Assembly (NCBI GenBank): GCA_031546815.1
Contig: JAVBJV010000004.1
Span: 1 to 62,969, forward strand
Origin: JAVBJV01 sp031546815
GTDB taxonomy: Bacteria > Pseudomonadota > Alphaproteobacteria > Acetobacterales > Acetobacteraceae
Direction: 5' to 3'
DNA: 62,969 nucleotides
Of the stretch, positions 24,999 through 32,884 are shown piece by piece; position 1 is the first letter of the stretch, and every line of letters starts with the position of its first letter. A model generated the notes under the pieces. It was not told where the DNA came from. It saw only the letters and a program-made list of their open reading frames with translations, and ran no database searches. Position numbers and translations under genes: made by a program.

Positions 24999-25916
24999 AT
25001 GATTCGGAGAAATCCCTATAAGCGTCAGATGCAGGACATTCTCAACCGTTTAATGGGCGGCCTCGTCGGAGCGATACTGGCGGCAATGCGACTGTTGTCA
25101 CTGGAACGCTCCAGCGCCATGTGCGGCTGGGTGGCGCGCAAGATCGGCCCGCGCCTGAAGGTCTCGGCCATGGCGCGCCGCCAGTTGCAGGCCGCCTTCC
25201 CCGAACGCGACGCCGCCTGGGTTGATGCAACGCTGCTGGGCGTGTGGGACAATCTGGGGCGCGTGGGCGGCGAATACCCGCATATGGACCAGTTGTGGGA
25301 CGCAAAACACGGCGAGGCCGGGCACGGGCGCATCACGATTTCCGACGCCGATGCTGCATTCTTCCGCAACTTCTACACGCGCAGAAAACCAACCCTGGCC
25401 TTCACCGCGCATTCCGGAAACTGGGAACTGCCCGCCCTGCTGCCCCCGCATTTCGACCTACCGAGCGCCGTCGTCTATCGCATGCCCAACAACAAGTATG
25501 TGGCCGAACGCATTCTGCGCATCCGCGAAAAGCTGATGGGCAAACTGATCCGCGCCCGCCCAACCGCGGGGTTCGAGATGCACGCCTTGCTGGAACAGGG
25601 CATCAATGTCGGCATGCTGGTAGACCAGCATTTCACGCGCGGCGTCGATGTCACGTTCTTCGGTCGCACGTGCCGCGCCAACCCGACAATCGCCAAACTG
25701 GCGCGTTCGTTCGACTGCCCGGTCATCGGCATTCGCGTCGTGCGTCTACCCGATTGTCATTTCCGGCTGGAAACACAGGAAATCACGGACCTGACGCGCG
25801 ACGCCTATTGAAAAATCGACGTGCAGGCCACCATGCAGAGGATCACCAGCGTGATGGAAGGCTGGATCCGCGAATACCCCGAACAGTGGCTGTGGCTGCA
25901 TCGCCGCTGGAGGTAA
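24999..25916 (+). pseudogene. lipid A biosynthesis acyltransferase (LpxL/HtrB family) with a premature in-frame TGA
   Basis: The frame from ATG 24999 encodes a lysophospholipid acyltransferase-like protein with the catalytic H-x4-E motif in HSGNWE, and a GMLVDQHFTRGVDVTFFGR substrate-side motif. It stops at TGA 25809-25811 after 270 residues, but the same frame continues for 34 more codons (KIDVQATMQRITSVMEGWIR ... QWLWLHRRWR) to TAA 25914-25916. That tail is a classic conserved end of the family, so the TGA most likely replaced a GGA glycine codon. The truncated product would lack the C-terminal WIREYPEQWLW helix; activity is doubtful. Sequencing error is the alternative. Confidence 0.8.
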
Positions 25917-25956
25917 GTTGCTCTGTAAAAGGCGCAGCTCAAAAGGAGTTCCTGCG

Positions 25957-26704
25957 TTGGATATCCCTCGTATCTTCACCATCACCGAAAATGCTCACCG
26001 CATACATAACCCGTTCACTCCGGAAAAACTCGCCACGCTTGGCACGGTGTTGCGGCTGGAATCGGGAACACACATGCTCGACCTTGGCAGCGGTTCGGGG
26101 GAGATGCTGTGCACCTGGGCACGCGATTACGGCATCACCGGCGTCGGCATCGACATGAGCCATGTTGTTCACCGCGCAAGCGATACTCCGCGCTGAAGAA
26201 CTCGGGGTAGCCGATCGAGTTGCGTTCATTCACGACGACGCCGTCAGCTACGTCGCCGACGAAAAGGTCGGTATGGCAGCCTGCCTTGGCGCCACGTGGA
26301 TCGGTGGGGGAGTCGCAGGCACCATCGAACTCCTGGCAAAGAGTCTCTGCTCCGGTGGAATCATCCTCATCGGCGAGCCATATTGGCGGCAGTTACCGCC
26401 GACGGAAGACGTTGCCAAGGGATGCCTTGCCAATTCCATCTCTGACTTTCTCATGCTTCCAGAACTTCTCACGTCTTTCGACGAGCTTGGCTACGGCGTT
26501 GTAGAAATGGTTCTGGCTGATCAGGAGGGCTGGGACAGGTACGAAGCGGCCAAATGGCTCACCATGCGCCGATGGCTTGAAGCAAATCCCGACGACGACT
26601 TCGCAAAAGATATTCGCGCGCAGCTGACTTCGGAACCCAAACGCTACGCCGCGTACAAGCGTGAATACCTTGGCTGGGGCGTGTTCGCGCTGATGGCGCG
26701 GTGA
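25957..26704 (+). pseudogene. SAM-dependent methyltransferase, frameshifted
   Basis: A TTG start at 25957 with a strong AAAAGGAG site 8 bases upstream begins LDIPRIFTITENAHRIHNPF and includes SAM motif I MLDLGSGSGEMLC and GVGIDMS. The frame then breaks near 26160 and the rest of the protein continues in the +1 frame from about 26162 (LFTAQAILRAEELGVADRVA) to 26704, including GEPYWRQLPPTEDVAKG. A one-base insertion near CATGTTGTTC explains the break. It is a class I methyltransferase of unknown substrate. It lies 40 bases after the broken acyltransferase and just before the IS remnants. Confidence 0.8.
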
Positions 26705-26731
26705 GGCAAGGCCGGAGCCGGGATCGAATTA

Positions 26732-26841
26732 GGGTCCGGACCCATAAATATGATTGCGACACCTGCGCATCTGTGATTCAGCGTTTCTGAATAGGAGGCG
26801 CGGGTGGATAAGGATCATTTCTGGTTGAGTTCGGCACAGTT
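26732..26841 (+). mobile_element. left-end remnant of an IS5-like insertion sequence
   Basis: The palindrome GGGTCCGGACCC (26732-26743) looks like a terminal repeat. It is followed, after a GGAGG site, by GTG 26804 and codons V-D-K-D-H-F-W-L-S-S-A-Q-F, the usual beginning of one IS5/IS4-type transposase group. The frame is cut after 13 codons by the left end of the IS3 remnant. Only the first ~110 bases remain. The exact IS name is not assigned. Confidence 0.55.
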
Positions 26842-27253
26842 TGAGCTACTCCCCGAAAATCGGACAGTGACGGAAGCTACGATCTGACGTTTGCTGGTCT
26901 TCAAGAACGAGGAGATCAGAACATGTCGAAACGCAGGAACCACGACGCAGCGTTCAAGGCGCGTGTGGCATTGGAAGCGCTGAAAGGGGCGCTGCATGGA
27001 CAACATCTTCATCGAGCGTCTGTGGCGGTCGCTGAAGTATGAATGCGTCTACCTGCACGCCTGGGAAACCGGATCGCAGGCCAAGGCCGGTATCGGGCGC
27101 TGGATCACCCTCTACAACCACCAGCGGCCTCACGCCGCCCATGGCGGACAACCGCCCGCCGTGGTCTACTTCAACAGCATTGAAACCGATCAGCAGGCGC
27201 AGAAAGTAGCTTAAACCAGCCAAAAATCTGTCCAAGGATTGGGGAGCAGCTCA
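26842..27253 (+). mobile_element. internally deleted IS3-family element (412 bases)
   Basis: The ends match as inverted repeats: TGAGCTACTCCCCGAAAATC at the left (26842) and, reversed, TGAGCTGCTCCCCAATCCTT at the right (ending 27253). Inside, the first 22 codons or so of OrfA (MSKRRNHDAAFKARVALEAL, ATG 26923) join directly to the last part of OrfB. An intact IS3 element is about 1.2-1.5 kb, so most of it is deleted and it cannot move on its own. No clear target duplication is visible. Confidence 0.75.
26996..27214 (+). pseudogene. C-terminal fragment of IS3-family transposase (OrfB)
   Basis: 72 codons: MDNIFIERLWRSLKYECVYL ... RWITLYNHQRPHAAHGGQPP. This is the last part of the DDE integrase core of IS3-family OrfB, including the final catalytic glutamate in FIERLWRSLKYE and the YNHQRPH motif. 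The first two catalytic aspartates lie in the deleted region, so it is non-functional. Confidence 0.8.
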
Positions 27254-27415
27254 TTTGCAATGCATAGGGCAGCTAGCTCAGCTCTCTCTCCAGCAACTTA
27301 CCAAACAGGTAGCTGGGTTAGCATCCAAGTGGGTGGAATTGCTGTAACCATCAAAGCGGCTTTTATAAATGGAGCTATCAGGATTTCAATTGCAACAATG
27401 AGGCCATTTCAATGA
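27254..27415 (+). pseudogene. C-terminal tail of a probable polymorphic toxin, truncated by the IS3 remnant
   Basis: Directly at the right end of the IS3 remnant, 53 codons stay open in one frame (FAMHRAASSALSPATYQTGS ... AFINGAIRISIATMRPFQ) and stop with a TGA overlapping the next ATG by 4 bases (ATGA). The start of the gene has been removed. Such a 3' tail, coupled to a small acidic AT-rich gene, is the standard toxin-C-terminus/immunity arrangement of CDI-like or other polymorphic toxin systems. The toxin family cannot be named from this tail; the reading is inference from architecture. Confidence 0.45.
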
Positions 27416-27744
27416 ACTTGAATGATGAAGAAAAATTCGCAATAAAAATGCTCTTCTCTACATCAGACGCGATAAGTCTTGCTGTGTGTCAACAAATAAA
27501 TCAAATGGAGGTTATCTCTAGACGCGCTACTGGCGTTGGCTTTTTTACAACTATAAATGCTAAAAAACAACTACCAAAATCTGTAAAAAAGATTTGGGAT
27601 TGGAATTTTGAGCATAAGCACCTGAGTTACGGAGGTTCTTTTATTTGCTGGATTGAAGAAAATTCTAGGATTGAATTGGAAGGTGTTGTTCACAATGGTG
27701 AATGGCCTTCTAATTTTAATGAAATGGATTTCGTAGAAAAATAG
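27412..27744 (+). CDS. putative immunity protein (110 residues)
   Basis: The small, acidic, cytoplasmic protein (MNLNDEEKFAIKMLFSTSDA ...) has features I associate with an immunity-like family: an N-terminal helix pair, then SRRATGVGFFTTI, GGSFICWIE and ELEGVVHNGEWP near the C terminus. Codon use is far richer in A/T than the chromosome around it, suggesting recent transfer. The start overlaps the toxin-tail stop (ATGA), which implies cotranslation with the lost toxin. It appears intact and may now act as an orphan protecting against toxins from neighbours; this role is inferred. Confidence 0.6.
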   Translation: MNLNDEEKFAIKMLFSTSDAISLAVCQQINQMEVISRRATGVGFFTTINAKKQLPKSVKKIWDWNFEHKHLSYGGSFICWIEENSRIELEGVVHNGEWPSNFNEMDFVEK

Positions 27745-27750
27745 GGCTCA

Positions 27751-28660
27751 GAGACCGTTTTGAAAATCACGGATGAGCGTTTCTGCGGATGAGATTACCG
27801 CCCATTGCGACAAGGATCATGGCGTGAGAGACGTCGATGCGTTGCTCGTAGTCGCGCACGAGGCGGCGCCATCGGGTCATCCAGCCGAAGGTCCGCTCGA
27901 CGACCCAGCGGCGGGGCAAGATCTGGAAGCCCTTCTGGTCGTCGGATCGACGGATGATCTCGACCACGAAGTCGAGATAGGTGGCTTTGTCCATGAGCTT
28001 CAGCCGGTCATAGGCGCCGTCGGCGAACAGATGCTTCACCTAGGGCCAGCGCTTGCGGATACCATCCAGGATCGCCTGAGCGCCAGCACTGTCGGAGATA
28101 TCGGCGGTGGTGAGTTTGACCATCAACAGCCGCCCATCGGTATCGACGGCAATGTGTCGCTTGCGGCCGACAATCTTCTTGCCGGCGTCGTAACCCCTTG
28201 TTTGTGCTTGCGGAGCCTTGACCGACTGGCTGTCGATCACGCCTGCCGTGGGACTGGCCTCGCGTCCGGATCGCTCGCGATCCAGCATCAGCGCCACATC
28301 GTGGATGGTCTGGAAGAGAAAGCGCCGCGCCAACTCGCGGAACCAGCCGTAGACCGTCTGCCAGGGCCCGAAATGGATTGGCAGCATCCGCCAACCGCAA
28401 CCAGAGCGGACCAGGTAGCGCACGGCGTTGACCACCTCCCGGAAATCAACCTCGCGCGGACGGCCGCGACGCCCAGGCTTGGGCATCAGCGGTGCGAACT
28501 GCTCCCACTCCTCGTCCGTCAAATCCGACGGGTAGCGCTGCTGGGTCTTCTTGGCAATCTGGGCCATCCGCCCACGGCTCTGATCTGTCCACATCCACAG
28601 TTTGAATCATAACCCAGCCTCAGACGGAACCCATAGTCAGCCGATTTTCAAAATGGTCCC
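27751..28660. mobile_element. IS5-family insertion sequence (about 910 bases) with a defective transposase
   Basis: The ends are imperfect inverted repeats: GAGACCGTTTTGAAAATC (27751-27768) and, reversed, GGGACCATTTTGAAAATC (28643-28660). The single transposase gene fills the element on the minus strand. Size and end structure fit the IS5 family. No convincing target-site duplication could be recognised. The left end is 6 bases after the immunity gene stop. Confidence 0.8.
27767..28594 (-). pseudogene. IS5-family transposase with an in-frame amber stop
   Basis: The transposase begins MWTDQSRGRMAQIAKKTQQR at 28594, contains the first catalytic aspartate in GVIDSQSVKAP, and reads to TAG at 28040-28042 (after RKRWP). 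It then continues in the same frame with VKHLFADGAYD (second aspartate) and RRWVVERTFGWMTRWRRL (glutamate of the Y-R-E signature) to 27767. Full length would be 275 residues. The TAG probably replaced a TGG codon. Unless suppressed, the enzyme is inactive. Confidence 0.85.
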
Positions 28661-28714
28661 TTATAAGTCCCAAAAGAAGTTAAACAAATCACACGATGAT
28701 TAAACTGAATTTTT

Positions 28715-29755
28715 TCAACGAGTGAAGAAAAGGCCTGCATAACTTGCCCCCTCTAGTTGAGCAGGTAAAATCTTCTCAAAATCCCCAGTAATATGATGTA
28801 TAGCAAAACAGCTCATTCCACACCCTGAAAATATATCAATACATTTATTTAGATATATTTTTCTATCATTAACATGAAAAAACTCCGATTGAACCTCAAC
28901 AATAACTGAAAAATAGTCATTTATTTTAGAAATATCATTTATAAACTCCACCCCATCATTATCAGCAACACCAATCTTAATTAAATTAGCCTTTTTTACA
29001 CAGAAGGCATCTTCTTTATTTTGACATAATTTGGCAAATTCATTTGAATCATTACACAGCAGAACACTTGCAATATTTGATATATTATTTAACCAAAAAG
29101 TTTTATCAAGAGATTGCCGCGCCTTATCTGACCTCTCGATAGCCACAATTTTCCCATTAGGACCAATCGATCTCGAGGCAGCCAATACATCGATGCCGTA
29201 ATTGCTATTAATGCACAAAAATACATCATCTGGCTTCAGTATTTTTTGAAGCAACAGATATATACCAGGCTTTGTTTTGACCGTATCAAGTATCTCTGTA
29301 ATTTGATTACGATCTTTTTCTAAGGCAAAAATGAACCCCGCTTCAGTTCTGAAAACAATGTCATTATGGTTACAATTGACAACCAATTGAGTACGACCTG
29401 AGGTGCCGTGAAACTCCGCAAGAGAAGAAACCGGCCCCACTGCACTCAACTGCTCAATTCGCTCAGATTGCAATTTAATTACTTGCGCCTGACGCGAAAT
29501 AGAAGTGGAGATATTTTGTAATTCCAGCAAAATATCCTGCAGCATATATCTGCGCAGCTTAAATAAGATCTTCTGAAAGAGCGGCTTCATAAGCCGAAAA
29601 AAGAACTTAACTATCGACCTGACTCCATTTTTAAAATTTTGCCCCACATTAAATATAGAATACCCAACAGCTTGATTACCTTGATTACCAAGCCGCTTAG
29701 CGGCTCCTCTGAATGCGGAGGAAATGCCAATCCCATTCCGGTGTGCTTTTTTCAT
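28715..29755 (-). CDS. FkbM-like methyltransferase-fold protein with a degenerate cofactor site (AT-rich)
   Basis: The 346-residue protein has an N-terminal 100 residues with basic and predicted helical character (possible coiled coil around SRQAQVIKLQSERIEQL). An FkbM-type domain follows: LLLQKILKPDDVFLCINSNY, then GIDVLAASRSIGPNGKIVAIE. Normal FkbM enzymes have DVGANIG at the first loop; here it is CINSNYGID, so SAM binding is doubtful. FkbM enzymes usually O-methylate sugars in surface polysaccharide. GC content is much lower than the flanking genes, marking it as acquired. It is a lone gene between IS material and aroKB. Confidence 0.6.
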   Translation of the reverse strand: MKKAHRNGIGISSAFRGAAKRLGNQGNQAVGYSIFNVGQNFKNGVRSIVKFFFRLMKPLFQKILFKLRRYMLQDILLELQNISTSISRQAQVIKLQSERIEQLSAVGPVSSLAEFHGTSGRTQLVVNCNHNDIVFRTEAGFIFALEKDRNQITEILDTVKTKPGIYLLLQKILKPDDVFLCINSNYGIDVLAASRSIGPNGKIVAIERSDKARQSLDKTFWLNNISNIASVLLCNDSNEFAKLCQNKEDAFCVKKANLIKIGVADNDGVEFINDISKINDYFSVIVEVQSEFFHVNDRKIYLNKCIDIFSGCGMSCFAIHHITGDFEKILPAQLEGASYAGLFFTR

Positions 29756-30055
29756 AACTTCTCTATTTTGTTAGTCTTTTAGTTTATTTTATCTGATTAA
29801 CGAGAACAACTTGCTCGCTATTCATTCTAGGCATCTAGCGGCTCATACGCTTGGCGTGCCCATCGGTTCACCGATGAATGGTCAGATCAGACGGCAGCCG
29901 ATCCTACTCGTCTTGCAAATCACGTCGAAGCGCTCAAGCGGAAGTTGATCATATTGCAGTTTCGCCGTTGCTCGGAAAGCTGGAGATCGTTGTCAGCCAG
30001 AATGGCATATAGCTCTGCCAAGGCTCGGCCCGCTCCGAGCAATACTAAAACATCG
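29756..30055. other. 300-base intergenic region without a supported gene
   Basis: The left third is AT-rich and likely carries the promoter of the FkbM-like gene. From about 29831 a plus-strand frame is open (SYAWRAHRFTDEWSDQTAAD ...) without a start codon and running into antisense of aroB; it may be a remnant of a displaced gene but resembles nothing I can name. The aroKB stop (30056) closes the region. Confidence 0.4.
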
Positions 30056-31732
30056 CTAAGGATCGCAGCCCTCTTCCAGCAACAGCGCACGTACTGCGGC
30101 GGGGTCGACATCGCGTGCGGTGAACGCATCGCCAATGCCGCGGGCCAGCACGAAGGTGATCGCGCCATCGCGCACCTTCTTGTCCTTCCGCATATGCCCC
30201 AGCAGTTTCTCAGCTGAGAATCGCCGGTTCATCTGGCCGATGCTGGCTGGCATGCTGACAGATTCCACATGCGCGCGCACACGGATCGCATCTTCCTTGC
30301 TGCAATGGCCCAACTGCGCCGACAGGCTGTAAGCAAGGCCAAGACCGATCGCCACGCCCTCGCCGTGCAGCAGACCCGCGCCGTAACCGGTCTCGGCTTC
30401 CAGCGCGTGGCCGAATGTGTGGCCCAGGTTCAGTAACGCGCGACCGCCTTCGGTTTTTTCCTCGCGTTCGTCATCGGCAACCACGGCGGCCTTGAAGGCA
30501 CAGGCGCGTTCAACAGCCTCGGCCAGCACTGTGGCGTCACCCGCCATGGCGGCGGCACCATTCGCTACGCACCAGGCGAAGACCGCCGCGACGCCGCGCA
30601 GCACGGCTTTTGCGATCTCGGCCCAGCCGGCGGTCAGTTCGCGGCGCGGCAGTGTTGCCAGCACGTCTGTGTCGGCCAGCACCATGCGCGGCTGATGAAA
30701 CGCACCGGCCAGGTTCTTGCCGCGCTTTGTGTTGATGCCGGTCTTGCCGCCAACGCTGCTGTCCACCTGCGACAATAACGTCGTGGGTATCTGCACGAAC
30801 GGCAGGCCGCGCAGCGTGATCGCCGCCGCAAACCCTGCCAGATCGCCCACCACGCCGCCACCCAGCGCAATCACTGTGGTGCGGCGTTCAATATTCGCGC
30901 TCAGGATATCATCGACAACGCTTTCCAGGGTCGGGAAGCATTTGCTGCCCTCACCCGCCGGCACCACGATTTCGGTGGTGGTGATGCCGGTTGCGGCCAG
31001 CCCGTCTTTCAGCGTTTGCAGATGCAGGGCAGCCACCGTGGCGTCGGTCACGATCACCGCGCGCTTCTGCGGCAGCACCGACGTCAGCAGCGCCCCGGCC
31101 CGCGCTAGCAGCCCCGCGCCGATCACGATATCGTAACTGCGATCCCCCAGAACAACCGGCAGGCGGCGTGGCGTGATGTGGGTTTCAATCGCGTTCTGGA
31201 CCATGTTGGTCGTCACCTCGGGCAGTTCGTCGGAACAATCGACAATGATATCGGCTTCGGCATAGGTCGGGTGACGCTGCTGCATCAGCCGGTCCAGAAT
31301 CTCGGACGGATCGCCGGAGTTCAGCAGCGGGCGATGCGTGCGCCCGGACACCCGGCGCACCAGCACCGGCAGCGGGCAACGCAGCCAGACCGAACGCGCG
31401 TGGGCGCGGATTTCGGCGCGGGTTTCGGCATCCATGAACGCGCCGCCGCCCGTCGCCAGCACGATCCGTGGCCCGGCCAGCAGGCGCGCGATCACCCGGC
31501 GCTCGACGTCGCGGAACGCCGCTTCACCGTAAGTGGAAAAAATATCCGCAATCGAACACCCGGCGGCTTCTTCCACTGCGGTATCCGCATCAACAAACGG
31601 CAGCCCCATACGCATGGCCAGGCGCTTGCCGATACTGGTTTTCCCGGCCCCCATCAGCCCAACCAGCACAACACTGCGTGTCTGCGGCGATGCGGGGATG
31701 CCCGCCGGTGAAAGCGTGATGTTGCGTGTCAT
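30056..31732 (-). CDS. aroKB: bifunctional shikimate kinase / 3-dehydroquinate synthase (AroK-AroB fusion)
   Basis: ATG 31732 gives 558 residues with two shikimate-pathway enzymes in one chain. Residues ~18-190 are shikimate kinase: Walker A GLMGAGKTS (25-33), DADTAVEEAAG and GGGAFMDAETR. Residues ~200-558 are NAD- and Zn-dependent 3-dehydroquinate synthase: GGGVVGDLAGFAAA, PTTLLSQVDSSVGGKTGIN, and the metal-site segments LLNLGHTFGHALE and GLLHGEGVAIG. The two catalyse step 5 and step 2 of the pathway, so the fusion joins non-consecutive steps. In many alphaproteobacteria aroK and aroB are adjacent but separate. Divergent from the xerD operon. Confidence 0.95.
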   Translation of the reverse strand: MTRNITLSPAGIPASPQTRSVVLVGLMGAGKTSIGKRLAMRMGLPFVDADTAVEEAAGCSIADIFSTYGEAAFRDVERRVIARLLAGPRIVLATGGGAFMDAETRAEIRAHARSVWLRCPLPVLVRRVSGRTHRPLLNSGDPSEILDRLMQQRHPTYAEADIIVDCSDELPEVTTNMVQNAIETHITPRRLPVVLGDRSYDIVIGAGLLARAGALLTSVLPQKRAVIVTDATVAALHLQTLKDGLAATGITTTEIVVPAGEGSKCFPTLESVVDDILSANIERRTTVIALGGGVVGDLAGFAAAITLRGLPFVQIPTTLLSQVDSSVGGKTGINTKRGKNLAGAFHQPRMVLADTDVLATLPRRELTAGWAEIAKAVLRGVAAVFAWCVANGAAAMAGDATVLAEAVERACAFKAAVVADDEREEKTEGGRALLNLGHTFGHALEAETGYGAGLLHGEGVAIGLGLAYSLSAQLGHCSKEDAIRVRAHVESVSMPASIGQMNRRFSAEKLLGHMRKDKKVRDGAITFVLARGIGDAFTARDVDPAAVRALLLEEGCDP

Positions 31733-31827
31733 GATGCGCAAGGCTAGAGCAGTTTTCGGTTGGAGGGAATCACCCAACAGCCTGAAAATACGATTGCGGC
31801 GACACGACAGGAAGTTGCGAAGCACAT

Positions 31828-31971
31828 ATGAAGCGCGTCATTGGTTATCTTCTGCTGATTTTAATCGTTCTGGGGGCCATCGGCTTTCTGGCTCTGGGAC
31901 TGTTCACGCCCGAAGCCACGCGCCAGCCCGTCGAGACCGTGATCCCGAACGAGCGTTTCGCGCCACGCTGA
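31828..31971 (+). CDS. 47-residue single-pass membrane protein upstream of xerD
   Basis: MKRVIGYLLLILIVLGAIGF continues into FLALGLFTPEATRQPVETVIPNERF; one N-terminal helix is followed by a short periplasmic or cytoplasmic tail. ATG 31828 has a GGAAG site 15 bases upstream. TGA 31969-31971 is one base before the xerD ATG (31973), so it is cotranslated with xerD. I recognise no named family. Confidence 0.65.
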   Translation: MKRVIGYLLLILIVLGAIGFLALGLFTPEATRQPVETVIPNERFAPR

Positions 31972-31972
31972 C

Positions 31973-32845
31973 ATGAACTACCAGATCGAAGCGTTCCTCG
32001 AGATGCAGGCCGCCGAACGGGGCGCTGCACGGAACACACTGGCTGCCTATCGCGCCGATCTGGAAGATTTCTCCACCCATTGCGGCAACCCCGTCACGGC
32101 CGATGCCGCGCAGGTTACGTCGTGGCTGCACGCCATGTCGGCCAGTGGGCTTACGGCACGCACCAGCGCCCGGCGTCTGTCCGCCGTGCGGCAGTTCTTC
32201 CGCTTCCTGCAACGCGAAGGCACCCGGGCCGACGACCCCACTGCGCTGATCGAAGCACCGAAACTGCCCAAATCGCTGCCCAAATACCTGACCGAATCCG
32301 AGGTCGAGTCGCTGCTCGCCGCTGCCCGTGCCCAACCCGGCAAACAGGGTTTTCTGGCCACCGCAGCGCTGGAAATCCTTTACGCCACCGGCCTGCGCGT
32401 GACCGAGGCGATCAACCTGCCCCGCGTGGCCCTGTCGGCGGACGCGGAACTGATTACCGTGCGCGGCAAGGGCGGCAAGGAACGGCTGGTGCCGCTGTCC
32501 GACACCGCCAAGGACGCCGCCCGGGCGCTGATCGCCGCCTTACCACAGGAATCCCGATATCTGTTTCCGGGACTACCCCCCACAAAACCCATGACGCGCC
32601 AAGGGTTTGCGCTGCTGCTGAAGCGCGTGGCGCTGGCTGCCGGGCTGGATGCGGCGCGGGTGTCGCCGCATGTGCTGCGGCACTCGTTCGCCTCGCACAT
32701 GCTGGCGCACGGGGCGGATCTGCGCAGCCTGCAAACCCTGCTCGGCCATGCCGACATCGCAACGACCGAGATCTACACCCACGTCCTGTCGGAACGCCTG
32801 CGTAAACTGGTCGAGGCGCATCATCCGCTGGCGTCTCATACGTAG
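31973..32845 (+). CDS. xerD: tyrosine recombinase XerD (chromosome dimer resolution)
   Basis: 290 residues, the normal XerC/D length. The N-terminal SAM-like DNA-binding domain (about 1-90) is followed by the catalytic domain with R in YATGLRVTEAI, K in VRGKGGKERLVPL, H-x-x-R in HVLRHSFASHML, and the GHADIATTEIYTHV motif with the nucleophilic tyrosine. XerC/D act with FtsK at dif to resolve chromosome dimers. XerD is preferred over XerC because of the setting next to accA and the sequence of the C terminus; the choice is not certain. Confidence 0.9.
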   Translation: MNYQIEAFLEMQAAERGAARNTLAAYRADLEDFSTHCGNPVTADAAQVTSWLHAMSASGLTARTSARRLSAVRQFFRFLQREGTRADDPTALIEAPKLPKSLPKYLTESEVESLLAAARAQPGKQGFLATAALEILYATGLRVTEAINLPRVALSADAELITVRGKGGKERLVPLSDTAKDAARALIAALPQESRYLFPGLPPTKPMTRQGFALLLKRVALAAGLDAARVSPHVLRHSFASHMLAHGADLRSLQTLLGHADIATTEIYTHVLSERLRKLVEAHHPLASHT

Positions 32846-32884
32846 AGTTCCCTCCGCACGAGAATTGCTTTAAGGGGTCCCCCC

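Noticed and set aside
25809..25811. Selenocysteine reading of the TGA in the acyltransferase
   Set aside because: No SECIS-like hairpin follows, and the family has glycine at this position, one base different (GGA).
29831..30060. Plus-strand open frame (SYAWRAHRFTDEWSDQ...)
   Set aside because: No start codon, no recognisable homology, and it runs into antisense of aroB; kept only as a possible remnant in the intergenic note.
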